64,000 nucleotides of DNA from Olegusella massiliensis (GTDB lineage: Bacteria > Actinomycetota > Coriobacteriia > Coriobacteriales > Atopobiaceae). The stretch's first letter is position 1. Each line of letters opens with the position of its first letter. The translations under genes were made by a program, and so were the position numbers. The notes beneath the pieces were generated by a model. The model was not told the origin of the DNA. It made no database searches and was given only the letters and a program-made list of their open reading frames with translations. Shown in pieces: positions 1 through 7,053 of this stretch. The stretch lies in contig NZ_FLLS01000002.1 in NCBI RefSeq assembly GCF_900078545.1, forward strand, positions 1,683,404 through 1,747,403, read 5' to 3'.

Positions 1-479
1 AGTATTCTGAAGCAATGGGAGCTACGTTTACCGACGCTGATGGTAAAGAAAAACCGCTCATCATGGGCTGTTATGGCATTGGCATTTCTCGTACACTTGC
101 GGCAGTAGTTGAACAACATCACGATGATGCAGGCATTATATGGCCTGTTTCTGTTGCGCCTTATGAAGTTGAGGTAATCTCGCTCGATAATAAGGGAGAG
201 GTTTTTGAAGCTGCAAAGCAAGTCGCTACCAAGCTTAGTGAAGCAGGCCTGGATGTTTTACTTGATGATCGCAAAGAGCGACCTGGCGTTAAATTTGCTG
301 AAGCAGATTTGATGGGATTCCCTTGGCAAGTGGTTATCGGCAAGCGTGGTCTTAAGACGGGTATGGCAGAGCTTAAGTGCCGTGCAACAGGAAAGCGCGA
401 GGACATTGCGCTTGATGAGCTTGCAGACAGGCTGACTGAGCAGATTGTTCCTGCGCGTATGGGTCTTTTAGCCAAGTAG
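1..479 (+). CDS. proS: Prolyl-tRNA synthetase, C-terminal part (cut by window start)
   Basis: This is the 3' end of a class II aminoacyl-tRNA synthetase gene that charges tRNA-Pro with proline in the cytoplasm. The reading frame is already open at base 3, so the first ATG (base 15) is internal. The visible part starts with the end of the catalytic core, including the class II motif 3 region (GIGISRTLAAVVEQ, around bases 75-115). The anticodon-binding domain follows (IIWPVSVAPYEVEVI onward), with the LLDDRKERPGVKFAEADLMG segment typical of bacterial ProRS. It ends in the usual short C-terminus. tRNA-Ala lies 105 bases downstream on the same strand behind its own promoter. The identification is firm; only the N-terminal type cannot be judged. 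Confidence 0.95.
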   Translation, partial: YSEAMGATFTDADGKEKPLIMGCYGIGISRTLAAVVEQHHDDAGIIWPVSVAPYEVEVISLDNKGEVFEAAKQVATKLSEAGLDVLLDDRKERPGVKFAEADLMGFPWQVVIGKRGLKTGMAELKCRATGKREDIALDELADRLTEQIVPARMGLLAK

Positions 480-499
480 TACACAATCTCAGAAATCTG

Positions 500-546
500 T
501 CACGTCAAGTGATCGCAAAATTTTTTTGAAAGATTGCTTGACGTGA
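500..546. repeat. Perfect 10-bp inverted repeat upstream of tRNA-Ala
   Basis: TCACGTCAAG (500-509) is matched by CTTGACGTGA (537-546), with a 27-base AT-rich centre. The right arm covers the -35 element of the tRNA-Ala promoter. It lies 20 bases after proS. It could be a regulator site or a weak proS terminator hairpin. The T-run sits in the loop rather than after the stem, which argues against an ordinary terminator. Confidence 0.6.
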
Positions 547-565
547 AGTTTTGCTCTGCTATAGT
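538..565 (+). promoter_or_regulatory. Promoter of tRNA-Ala
   Basis: TTGACG (538-543) and TATAGT (560-565) are separated by 16 bases and sit 19 bases before the mature tRNA 5' end. Both hexamers are close to the sigma-70 consensus. The assignment is by sequence match only. Confidence 0.7.
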
Positions 566-584
566 TACTAACGCACCAACGCAC

Positions 585-660
585 GGGGATATAGCTCAGC
601 TGGGAGAGCGCATGACTGGCAGTCATGAGGTCAGGGGTTCGATCCCCCTTATCTCCACCA
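585..660 (+). tRNA. tRNA-Ala (anticodon GGC)
   Basis: A complete 76-nt cloverleaf can be folded. The acceptor stem GGGGATA pairs with TATCTCC, and there is a normal D arm. The anticodon arm is CATGA/TCATG with loop CTGGCAG (anticodon at 618-620). The T arm is normal and carries TTCGAT. CCA is encoded at the 3' end. The gene reads GCC/GCU alanine codons. Its 3' half is the left boundary of the accessory island: a recombinase reading frame from the opposite strand runs into it. Confidence 0.97.
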
Positions 661-670
661 AAAATGCCTT

Positions 671-737
671 ACTCGAACTTTTGTAGGTAAAAAAATTTGA
701 GTTCGAGTGAGATTCGATATCTGTGTGATCATCACAC
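671..737. repeat. Two inverted repeats between tRNA-Ala and the recombinase; candidate attachment region
   Basis: ACTCGAACT (671-679) pairs with AGTTCGAGT (700-708). Directly after it GTGTGAT (723-729) and ATCACAC (731-737) form a 15-base near-palindrome. Large serine recombinases act on short, imperfectly symmetric sites, so the 38-base palindrome next to the recombinase fragment is a candidate att half or hybrid site. No second copy was found at the right end of the island, so this role is inference. Confidence 0.35.
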
Positions 738-745
738 GCAGCAAG

Positions 746-778
746 ACCGCACCTGATTTGTTTCAGGATGCGGTTTTT
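746..778 (+). terminator. Rho-independent terminator behind tRNA-Ala
   Basis: CCGCA-CCTGA and TCAGG-A-TGCGG form a 10-bp stem with one bulged A, followed by TTTTTT on the plus strand. It would end the tRNA-Ala transcript. It lies inside the minus-strand recombinase frame, so that frame's last ~50 codons are probably not native coding sequence. Confidence 0.7.
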
Positions 779-1517
779 TGCTGCCCAGACTTTTGACAGT
801 GCTGAATCGGCGTTCTGACGTATTGCCCGGTTCACTTTTGCGATTTCGTCTTTGAAGGGTTCCACGATGGCGTTGAAGGGTGGCCGGTACTCGGCCTCGA
901 TTTCCAGAGGCACTTCCTTGCTGCAGGAGATGTAGATTTTTTCGAAGATGGCTTGGTTAAGCATTCGCTTTACGATGTCGGAGCCATTTCGGTAGAAGGT
1001 GGCGACGTCCTCGAGTAGCTCGAGGGCGTTTGTCAGGTTCCGGGATATCTGCTCGAAGGTGGCGTCGTGCTGCTTGATCTCGTGGTTGATGGCAGCCAGC
1101 TCCTTGGCGATGCGTTCCTGTTCGGATTTCAGGAGATCCAGCGGGATCGCATCGTTGTAGTGGGCTTCGAGGAGCTTCTCGCTCTTATGTTCCAGCTCCC
1201 GCTTCCTGCCGAGCAGGCCATCGATCTCTAGATCGTACTTTTCTTTTTCCTTGGCGATGACGCCTTGGAGCTCTTCCTCGACTGCAGAGCGAATCTGCGG
1301 AGGGAGCTGGATGTCGTCGTAGAGGCGCTCTATCTTCCTTTCCACTTCCCCGATGAGGACGTAGCGCGATTTGCAGTTGCCCACCCTGCGGTGCCTGCCG
1401 GAGCAGACGAAGTAGGGATAGACCGTCCCATTCTTTTTCTTCGTGTTGCTGATGAGCATCCGCTCGCCGCAAAAGGCGCAGTAGACAGTGCCTTTCAGGA
1501 AGTGGGGATGCTTGTTG

Positions 1518-1850
1518 TTACGTTCTCCGTTGATGCGTGATTCCAAGACGGTCTGTGTCTTCTCCCATGTGATGTCGTCCACCAAGGGTTCGTGGGCACC
1601 GGCGTATTCGACACCCGTGTAGGTGTCGTTCCTTCAGCCTTGCTTCCTCAGCCTTCAGCGCCGCGACATCGGAGCGCGTGTTGAGCACGAGCTTGGCAAG
1701 GTAGGTCAGGATGTCCGTGCGCTCCATCTCGAGCGCGTCCAGTTCCTTCAATACTTCGTCCGTGCTTTCGCCGATCTCGCCGGTCTCGCAGTCGATGTCG
1801 ATGCGGTCGATGAGCTCGGCGATCTGCTGGTTAATCTCGTAGAGCTTCAT
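1518..1850 (-). pseudogene. Siphovirus Gp157-like protein, truncated and fused out of frame to the recombinase
   Basis: Residues 1-75 (from MKLYEINQQIAELIDRID) match the start of the phage Gp157 family, small coiled-coil proteins encoded next to phage single-strand annealing genes. A good ribosome site (AGGAGG) precedes the ATG at 1850. After about LKER the sequence stops resembling the family. The remaining 35 residues are the +1 frame of the neighbouring recombinase, ending at 1518. The junction around 1620-1635 therefore joins two unrelated genes and records a deletion. Gp157 proteins are usually about 150-170 aa. The truncated form may be translated, but no function is expected. Confidence 0.75.
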
Positions 1851-2036
1851 CTGCTTCCTCCTTTACTTCTGTGATGGCGACGGTCTCGACGCTGCTTCCG
1901 GGGATGAGGATGGTCAGGCGCTCCTTCTTGCCCAGCAGGTCGGCATCAGCTTCTCGCGGATGCCGACCTGCTGGCAGGAGACGATCCCGTCCTCGCGCCT
2001 TTTCTTGTCGATGCCGACTGTCAGGTTGTGCTTCAT
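1831..2036 (-). pseudogene. Small mobile-element protein with a frameshift
   Basis: An ATG at 2036 opens a frame starting MKHNLTVGIDKKRREDG that stops after 40 codons (TGA at 1914-1916). A shift of frame near 1945 restores a sensible continuation (DLLGKKERLTILIPGSSVE ... EVKEEA) running to a TAA at 1831-1833, for about 68 aa in total. The two halves together resemble small conserved proteins encoded beside recombinases in Firmicutes conjugative elements (recognised from memory, not searched). The restored frame overlaps the start of the Gp157-like gene, as coupled genes do. A sequencing error at this one point is possible. Confidence 0.5.
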
Positions 2037-2062
2037 CTTTGGTTCACCTCGCTTTCCGTGAA

Positions 2063-2092
2063 TGTCGGAGAAGCGGGATTGCCTCTCCGACA
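2063..2092. repeat. 9-bp inverted repeat after the sigma-like gene
   Basis: TGTCGGAGA (2063-2071) and TCTCCGACA (2084-2092) form a perfect stem with a 12-base loop, between the sigma-like gene and the frameshifted small gene on the minus strand. No T-run follows, so it looks more like an mRNA-processing or regulatory hairpin than a terminator. Confidence 0.5.
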
Positions 2093-2126
2093 TACGGACA
2101 TCCGGGGTGGTGTTTGAGGGGGTGTG

Positions 2127-2519
2127 TTAGAAAAGTTTTTTGAACTTCGCCCGTGCAGCCTCGACGGACTCGCGAATCGTCTTGATGTCCTTGCCCTCGC
2201 GACGGGCGATCTCGCGAAGCGACAGGCCGGAAGCGACCATCAGCATGCGGCGCTGCTGGACTTCGGTGAGCTGACTGAAGCACTCACGGATACGGGCGTT
2301 GCGCTCCGGGGTGTCGTCCGTCAGCTTCTCAACGAAGTCCTCGGGGTCGGCGTACTCGATGCCCTCAAAGTCGATGGCATCGAGGGAGTAGCAGTGCCTT
2401 CTGTGTTTGCGGTCGGCGGATTCCTCCTTACGCCGCGAGTCGATGATCAGGGTTCCGTAGAACTCGTCCACATCGATCTCGTTGACCTCGCCGGTTACAG
2501 ATTTGTACTTGATAAGCAT
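2127..2519 (-). CDS. Sigma-70 region-4-like helix-turn-helix protein of the mobile element
   Basis: This is a 130-aa protein whose C-terminal 50 residues (LTEVQQRRMLMVASGLSLREIARREG and on) form a sigma-region-4-type HTH. The first 80 residues (MLIKYKSVTGEV...) are acidic and unrecognised. Proteins of this layout are common in conjugative elements and prophages, where they are thought to control element genes. The start at 2519 was chosen because GGAGG lies 7 bases before it. The longer frame to 2594 begins with unconvincing residues. It is on the minus strand in line with the Gp157/recombinase remnants, so it belongs to the decayed element and may be the only intact gene left of it. Confidence 0.65.
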   Translation of the reverse strand: MLIKYKSVTGEVNEIDVDEFYGTLIIDSRRKEESADRKHRRHCYSLDAIDFEGIEYADPEDFVEKLTDDTPERNARIRECFSQLTEVQQRRMLMVASGLSLREIARREGKDIKTIRESVEAARAKFKKLF

Positions 2520-3002
2520 GAAAAGGCCTCCGTTTCTGTGGCTCGAAACGGAGGCCGGGAGGACGCATAGCAAGACACCGTGAAGGAGAAGCAAGTCAAT
2601 CCGAACGACTCAGCGTTTCGAGATTGCAGCTCGTCCTTCCGGTGGTGGCTGCTGGTTGTTAAGTTGTCAGTTCAGCGCCGGAACATTCCTGCAGGTGAAT
2701 GCACTGAACTTGCTTTTGATTATGGGCTGCAGAAAAGGGAAAGTCCCGGACATGAACATGTCCTATTTTTGGCACCTGAGCAGGAGAATTGTGGAAGCAA
2801 AACTGTGAAACCCGGGCATATCTGCGATTGCTTGCCGGACATCACGATGTCCGGGCAGTAATTTCAGAGATGCGACATGTTTCCATACCCTCAAACAGGC
2901 CTTAGATATACGCAAATAACAACAAACCGATTGTAGTTAGCAGGTCAGCGGCTTATAATAGGTGTGGTGAATTGTCTTAACTCAACCGATGAGGTGGAAC
3001 CA
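2520..3002. other. Gene-free stretch with two GGACAT-containing hairpins
   Basis: No convincing gene is seen on either strand; the 93-codon plus frame 2580-2861 has no ribosome site or family resemblance. Two perfect palindromes stand out: GGACATG-AA-CATGTCC (2748-2763) and CCGGACAT-CACG-ATGTCCGG (2835-2854). They share the GGACAT/ATGTCC core about 90 bases apart, upstream of the HTH-hsd operon. They could be operators for its HTH protein. No clear promoter was identified. Confidence 0.5.
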
Positions 3003-3197
3003 ATGGAAGAAATGATCAGCGACAAGTGGATAAACATAGATGAGGCGGCGGACTATCTGGGCGTGAAGCCCGTCACTTTGCGTGGTTGGCTCCGCAAAGA
3101 CAAAGGCGTCCCCGCTCACAAGATAGGAAAGCAGTGGAAGTTCAAGCGTTCTGAACTTGACGAATGGGTGCAGAGCGGCAAGAGCGCCATCGAGTAG
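3003..3197 (+). CDS. Small helix-turn-helix (excisionase/MerR-type) DNA-binding protein heading the hsd operon
   Basis: This 64-aa protein is almost entirely a winged-HTH of the excisionase/HTH_17 type: ISDKWINIDEAADYLGVKP, then TLRGWLRKD and KIGKQWKFKRSELDEWV. The ATG at 3003 is preceded by GAGGTGG at a usual distance. The longer frame from 2964 adds 13 residues without support. Such genes often lead type I restriction operons and probably control expression of the restriction enzyme, delaying it relative to the methylase after transfer. hsdM starts 41 bases downstream. An excisionase role for the vanished element is the alternative. Confidence 0.75.
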   Translation: MEEMISDKWINIDEAADYLGVKPVTLRGWLRKDKGVPAHKIGKQWKFKRSELDEWVQSGKSAIE

Positions 3198-3238
3198 TTG
3201 GCATGGCTGCGAATATAAATAAAGGAGTTAATTAACCT

Positions 3239-5911
3239 ATGGCGGTCAAGAAAACAGAACTGTACAGCTCATTATGGGCAAGCTGCGACGAGCTTCGAGG
3301 AGGTATGGATTCCTCGCAGTATAAGGATTACATCCTGACGCTTCTTTTCATGAAGTATGTGTCAGACAAATACAAAGGCCAGAAGTATGCTGATATCACC
3401 GTGTTCGACAAGGCGCACGATCCGGAGAAAGACCCGGAGAAGCGGACAGGGTGTTCTTTCGACGACTTCGTCGCTTTGAAGAATCAGAGAAACATCGGCG
3501 AAGGGATGGACAAGATCATCTCGCGCCTTGCGGATGTTAACGACAGCTTGAAGGGCGTCATCGACATTGCTCACTTCAACGATGAGGCGAAAATCGGTAA
3601 AGGCCAAGAGATGGTGGACAAGCTCACTAAGCTCATTTCCATCTTCCAGCGCCCCGAACTGAACTTTTCTAAGAACAAGGCCGAGGGCGATGACATCATC
3701 GGCGATGCATACGAATACCTGATGCGCAACTTTGCCAGCGAAAGCGGCAAGAGCAAAGGGCAGTTTTACACCCCGGCAGAGGTATCGAGAATCCTTGCGA
3801 AGGTTATAGGAATCGATAAATGCAAAGACACCAATGCGGTGATCTGTGATCCAGCATGCGGTTCTGGTTCGCTTTTAATCAGGGCAATCGCAGAAGCACC
3901 GTTCCAGATTGCTGGTTATGGGCAGGAAAAGGACAGTTCTACGGCGGGGCTTGCCAAGATGAACGCCGTGCTGCATGACAAGGCGTCCATCATTATCAGG
4001 TCAGGGAACACCTTCTCCGATCCGCAGTTCTTGAAAGAAGATGACGATTCGGAACTGAAGCGATTTGACTATGTGGTGGCAAACCCTCCGTTCTCCATGA
4101 AGAACTGGACGGCGGGCGTGCAGGAGTTTGGCAGGTTCAATGGATATGGAGACCGCCCACCTGCAAAGAACGGCGATTACGCATGGCTACTTCACATTCT
4201 CAAAACGCTAAAGTCAACCGGTAAGGCTGCGGTCATTCTGCCCCACGGTGTGCTGTTCCGCGGCAATGCAGAAGAGACTATCCGAAAGAGCATCGTGGAC
4301 AAGGGATGGATCAAGGGGATTATCAGCTTGCCGCCCAACCTTTTCTACGGGACAGGCATCCCGGCGTGCATTCTCGTCATCGATAAGGAGGGCGCTGAGA
4401 ACCGTCAGGGTATTTTCATGATCAACGCCAGCCGCAACTACGTGAAGGATGGGAATAAGAACCGCCTTCGTGAGCAGGATATCTATCGGATCATTACAAC
4501 GTTCAACGAGCAGATCGAGGACGATCCCAAATACGCCCGGTTCGTGAAGTGGCAGGAAATCAAGGTTAAGAACAAGTACAACCTCAATATCACCCGTTAT
4601 ATCGATGCGTCTGATCCAGAGGATATTCAAAATATCGATGGGCACCTGAACGGCGGCATTCCGCAGGAAGATATTGATAGCCTGCAGGATTATTGGGATG
4701 CGTTCCCCGAGCTGCGAAAAGCACTGTTCAAGAAGGTACGCGCTGGATTCTACGAGCTAAAAATCGGCAAGGAGGACATTCGTCAGGCCATCTATAGCGA
4801 CGAGGAGTTCTCTGCCTATGGTAAGCAGATAGACAAGGCCTTTTCTGCTTGGAAAAAATATGCCCGCCCGCGTCTCATTAGTGTGGATGACACCTTGGAT
4901 GCACGGTACTTCATAGACGATCTGGCTTCTTATCTTATTAAGAAATACGAGGGGTTCACCCTTGTCAGCAAATACGACGTCTATCAGGTGCTTCTTGCCT
5001 ACTGGAATGAAGTGATGAACGATGATGTTCTGCTCATCGCTCACGAAGACAGGGGCTATGCCTTGGCTCGCGAAACCGAGAACATCATGGGCGAATATAC
5101 ATCTGGCAAGAAGAAGGGGCAGGAAAAAGTCATAGGTTGGGAAGGTCGTTTGATACCGAAGAGCCTAATCATTGACTACTTCTTTTCGGACGAAAGGGAT
5201 GCCATCGAGGCTGCGGAGGACGTCATTGCACAGACCGAATCAGAGCTGAATGATCTGATCGAGAACTGCGATGACGAGTCTTTGCTTTCCGAAGTGGTGT
5301 CCGATGATGGCAAAATCAAGAAGAAAGAGCTTGAGGAGAAAATTGCCGCCATCCGCTCGAAAATCACTACGCCTGCAATTGAGGCTCTTCAGAAAATGCT
5401 GAAAAGGTGGGACTCCATCAGCAAGAAGAAGGACTACACAGCATACGTAGAGAAGAACCCGCTTTGCGCCGAAGCATGGACTGACAAAGGAACAATAAAC
5501 AAGACATCCATCATCTATGCAATCAAGATCCTGCAAATGAGTGAGCCGGTGCCTGAAGCGTATGAAGATGACTTTGCGGATCTGGAAAAGGCCAGCGAAT
5601 TGATGAACAAGGCCAGTGAGCAAACATCCTTGATTAAAGCATTGAGCGCAGAACTTGATACGAAATGTCGCGATCAATATGACAAGCTGACCGATGATGA
5701 GATCATCGAACTTCTGGTCAATCGGAAGTGGTGCAACACCATCGCCGAGGGTATCAACCAGCTTTACCTTGACGTGTCGCATCGGCTGGCCAACCGCGTG
5801 GTGGTGCTGTCAGAACGCTACGAGGACACTCTGCCGTCACTTGAGGGCATCGTGGACAGCTATGAGATGAAGGTCAAATCTCATCTGGAAAGGATGGGAT
5901 TCAAATGGTGA
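3239..5911 (+). CDS. hsdM: Type I restriction-modification system, methyltransferase subunit HsdM
   Basis: This 890-aa subunit transfers a methyl group from S-adenosylmethionine to adenine in the sequence chosen by HsdS. The helical HsdM N-terminal domain (about 1-150, LWASCDELRGGMD, LTLLFMKYVSDKY) is followed by the N6-adenine methylase core. Motif I is DPACGSGSLL near residue 204 and the catalytic NPPF near 281. A long helical C-terminal region (about 500-890) makes it much bigger than the ~500-aa classical enzymes, as in one recognised subfamily. The ribosome site AAAGGAG is 11 bases before the ATG. Its last 7 bases overlap hsdS. Codon use is GC-richer than in the flanking chromosome, consistent with transfer. 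Confidence 0.95.
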   Translation: MAVKKTELYSSLWASCDELRGGMDSSQYKDYILTLLFMKYVSDKYKGQKYADITVFDKAHDPEKDPEKRTGCSFDDFVALKNQRNIGEGMDKIISRLADVNDSLKGVIDIAHFNDEAKIGKGQEMVDKLTKLISIFQRPELNFSKNKAEGDDIIGDAYEYLMRNFASESGKSKGQFYTPAEVSRILAKVIGIDKCKDTNAVICDPACGSGSLLIRAIAEAPFQIAGYGQEKDSSTAGLAKMNAVLHDKASIIIRSGNTFSDPQFLKEDDDSELKRFDYVVANPPFSMKNWTAGVQEFGRFNGYGDRPPAKNGDYAWLLHILKTLKSTGKAAVILPHGVLFRGNAEETIRKSIVDKGWIKGIISLPPNLFYGTGIPACILVIDKEGAENRQGIFMINASRNYVKDGNKNRLREQDIYRIITTFNEQIEDDPKYARFVKWQEIKVKNKYNLNITRYIDASDPEDIQNIDGHLNGGIPQEDIDSLQDYWDAFPELRKALFKKVRAGFYELKIGKEDIRQAIYSDEEFSAYGKQIDKAFSAWKKYARPRLISVDDTLDARYFIDDLASYLIKKYEGFTLVSKYDVYQVLLAYWNEVMNDDVLLIAHEDRGYALARETENIMGEYTSGKKKGQEKVIGWEGRLIPKSLIIDYFFSDERDAIEAAEDVIAQTESELNDLIENCDDESLLSEVVSDDGKIKKKELEEKIAAIRSKITTPAIEALQKMLKRWDSISKKKDYTAYVEKNPLCAEAWTDKGTINKTSIIYAIKILQMSEPVPEAYEDDFADLEKASELMNKASEQTSLIKALSAELDTKCRDQYDKLTDDEIIELLVNRKWCNTIAEGINQLYLDVSHRLANRVVVLSERYEDTLPSLEGIVDSYEMKVKSHLERMGFKW

Positions 5912-7038
5912 CGTATCCAAAGGAGTGGCAAATAAAGTCCGTAAGCGAGTTTGCGGCAATTGGAACAGGTTGCAGGGACACACAAGATAATGTTGTAGGA
6001 GGCATTTATCCGTTTTTTGTGCGTTCAAACAATATTGAGAGCATTAATATTGCGGACTACGAATGTGAAGCGGTTCTAACAGCTGGAGATGGTGTGGGAA
6101 CCGGAAAGGTATTTCACTACATCAACGGAAAGTTTGCCGCGCATCAGAGGGTCTATGTGATTCGCGACTTTTCAGGAATTAGCGGAAAATACTTCTATTA
6201 CTTTTTCTCAAATAACTTCAGAAAAGAAGTTGAAAAGTACACGGCAAAGTCTTCAGTTGATTCTGTTCGTAGAGCGATGATTGCTGATATGGAAGTCCCA
6301 ATCCCTTCAGTAAGCGAGCAACAAAAAATAGTAGCTGCTTTGTCCGATGTTGACGAGCTAATTCTGAACCTCGAAAAACTAATCGAGAAGAAGACCGCCA
6401 TCAAGCAAGGTGTGATGCAGGAGTTGTTATCAGGGAAAAGACGATTAGATGGTTTTTCCGCTGTATGGAAGCAATCGCCACTATCTGATATTTGCAAGGT
6501 ATATGACGGAACTCATCAAACGCCTACCTATACATCGCAAGGAGTTCGCTTCGTATCTGTTGAGAACATTGAAGACATTTATGAATCAAATAAATACATT
6601 TCCGAGCATGATTTCTATCTTGGGTTTAAGGCCACTCCTGAACCAGGCGATATCTTAATGACAAGAATTGGCGATATAGGAACATCGACAGTCGTAACAA
6701 AGAAAGAACGCCTTGCATATTACGTCAGCCTTGCACTGTTTAAGGAAATAAAGATAAATAGCCACTTTCTAAATCATTACATAATGAGTAGCGAGTTTAA
6801 AAAGGGACTTGATGAGCGCACTTTGCATCACGCTACTCCCAAGAAAATAAATAAGGGGGAGATAGGAAAGTGCGTCGTCAGATATCCAGAAGACATAAGC
6901 GAACAAAAGGCGATAGCAGAGGTTTTAGATGATTTTTCGCATGATATTTTGCAGCTGACTCAACAGCGAAATAAATGCTTGTCCCTAAAGCAAGGCATGA
7001 TGAACGAACTGCTCACCGGCAGAACAAGGTTGATATAA
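5905..7038 (+). CDS. hsdS: Type I restriction-modification system, specificity subunit HsdS
   Basis: HsdS chooses the bipartite DNA site for both methylation and cleavage. The 377-aa protein has two target-recognition halves (about 1-185 and 186-377). Each ends in a conserved helical spacer: SEQQKIVAALSDVDELI...IKQGVMQELLSGKRRL, and SEQKAIAEVLDDF...LKQGMMNELLTGRTRL. This duplicated layout is diagnostic. The gene overlaps hsdM by 7 bases, implying coupled translation. Base composition is more AT-rich than in hsdM and hsdR, as expected for recognition domains exchanged by recombination. No second hsdS copy, inverted partner or invertase is present, so phase-variable shuffling is not supported here. 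Confidence 0.93.
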   Translation: MVTYPKEWQIKSVSEFAAIGTGCRDTQDNVVGGIYPFFVRSNNIESINIADYECEAVLTAGDGVGTGKVFHYINGKFAAHQRVYVIRDFSGISGKYFYYFFSNNFRKEVEKYTAKSSVDSVRRAMIADMEVPIPSVSEQQKIVAALSDVDELILNLEKLIEKKTAIKQGVMQELLSGKRRLDGFSAVWKQSPLSDICKVYDGTHQTPTYTSQGVRFVSVENIEDIYESNKYISEHDFYLGFKATPEPGDILMTRIGDIGTSTVVTKKERLAYYVSLALFKEIKINSHFLNHYIMSSEFKKGLDERTLHHATPKKINKGEIGKCVVRYPEDISEQKAIAEVLDDFSHDILQLTQQRNKCLSLKQGMMNELLTGRTRLI

Positions 7039-7053
7039 CGGAGGTATATTCGC

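Larger units (their letters stand above)
623..1633 (-). pseudogene. Large serine recombinase, C-terminal fragment
   Basis: This frame encodes only the C-terminal part of a large serine recombinase, the enzyme class that integrates and excises phages and conjugative elements. It shows the segment before the zinc ribbon (TGVEYAGAHEPLV), the zinc-ribbon cysteines (YCAFCGERM then VCSGRHRRVGNC), and a long coiled-coil stretch (about residues 95-200 of the fragment). The resolvase-type catalytic N-terminus with its active-site serine is absent: the frame opens just after a TGA at 1634-1636, where homology switches to a different gene. The final residues (VEIRGIEPLTS) are reverse-strand tRNA-Ala sequence and are not real protein. 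The fragment cannot be catalytically active. It marks a mobile element that lost part of itself by deletion. Confidence 0.85.

Noticed and set aside
623-660. C-terminal residues VEIRGIEPLTS of the recombinase frame
   Set aside because: This is the reverse strand of tRNA-Ala, a well-known false protein end.
585-660. tRNA-Ala 3' end as proven attachment site
   Set aside because: No direct repeat of the tRNA 3' end was found near 15.2-16.0 kb.
2580-2861. 93-codon plus-strand open frame in the gap before the HTH gene
   Set aside because: No ribosome site, no family resemblance, and it covers the two palindromes; likely chance.
5905-7038. Phase-variable hsdS inversion system
   Set aside because: Only one hsdS, no truncated partner, no inverted repeats noticed and no invertase beside it.
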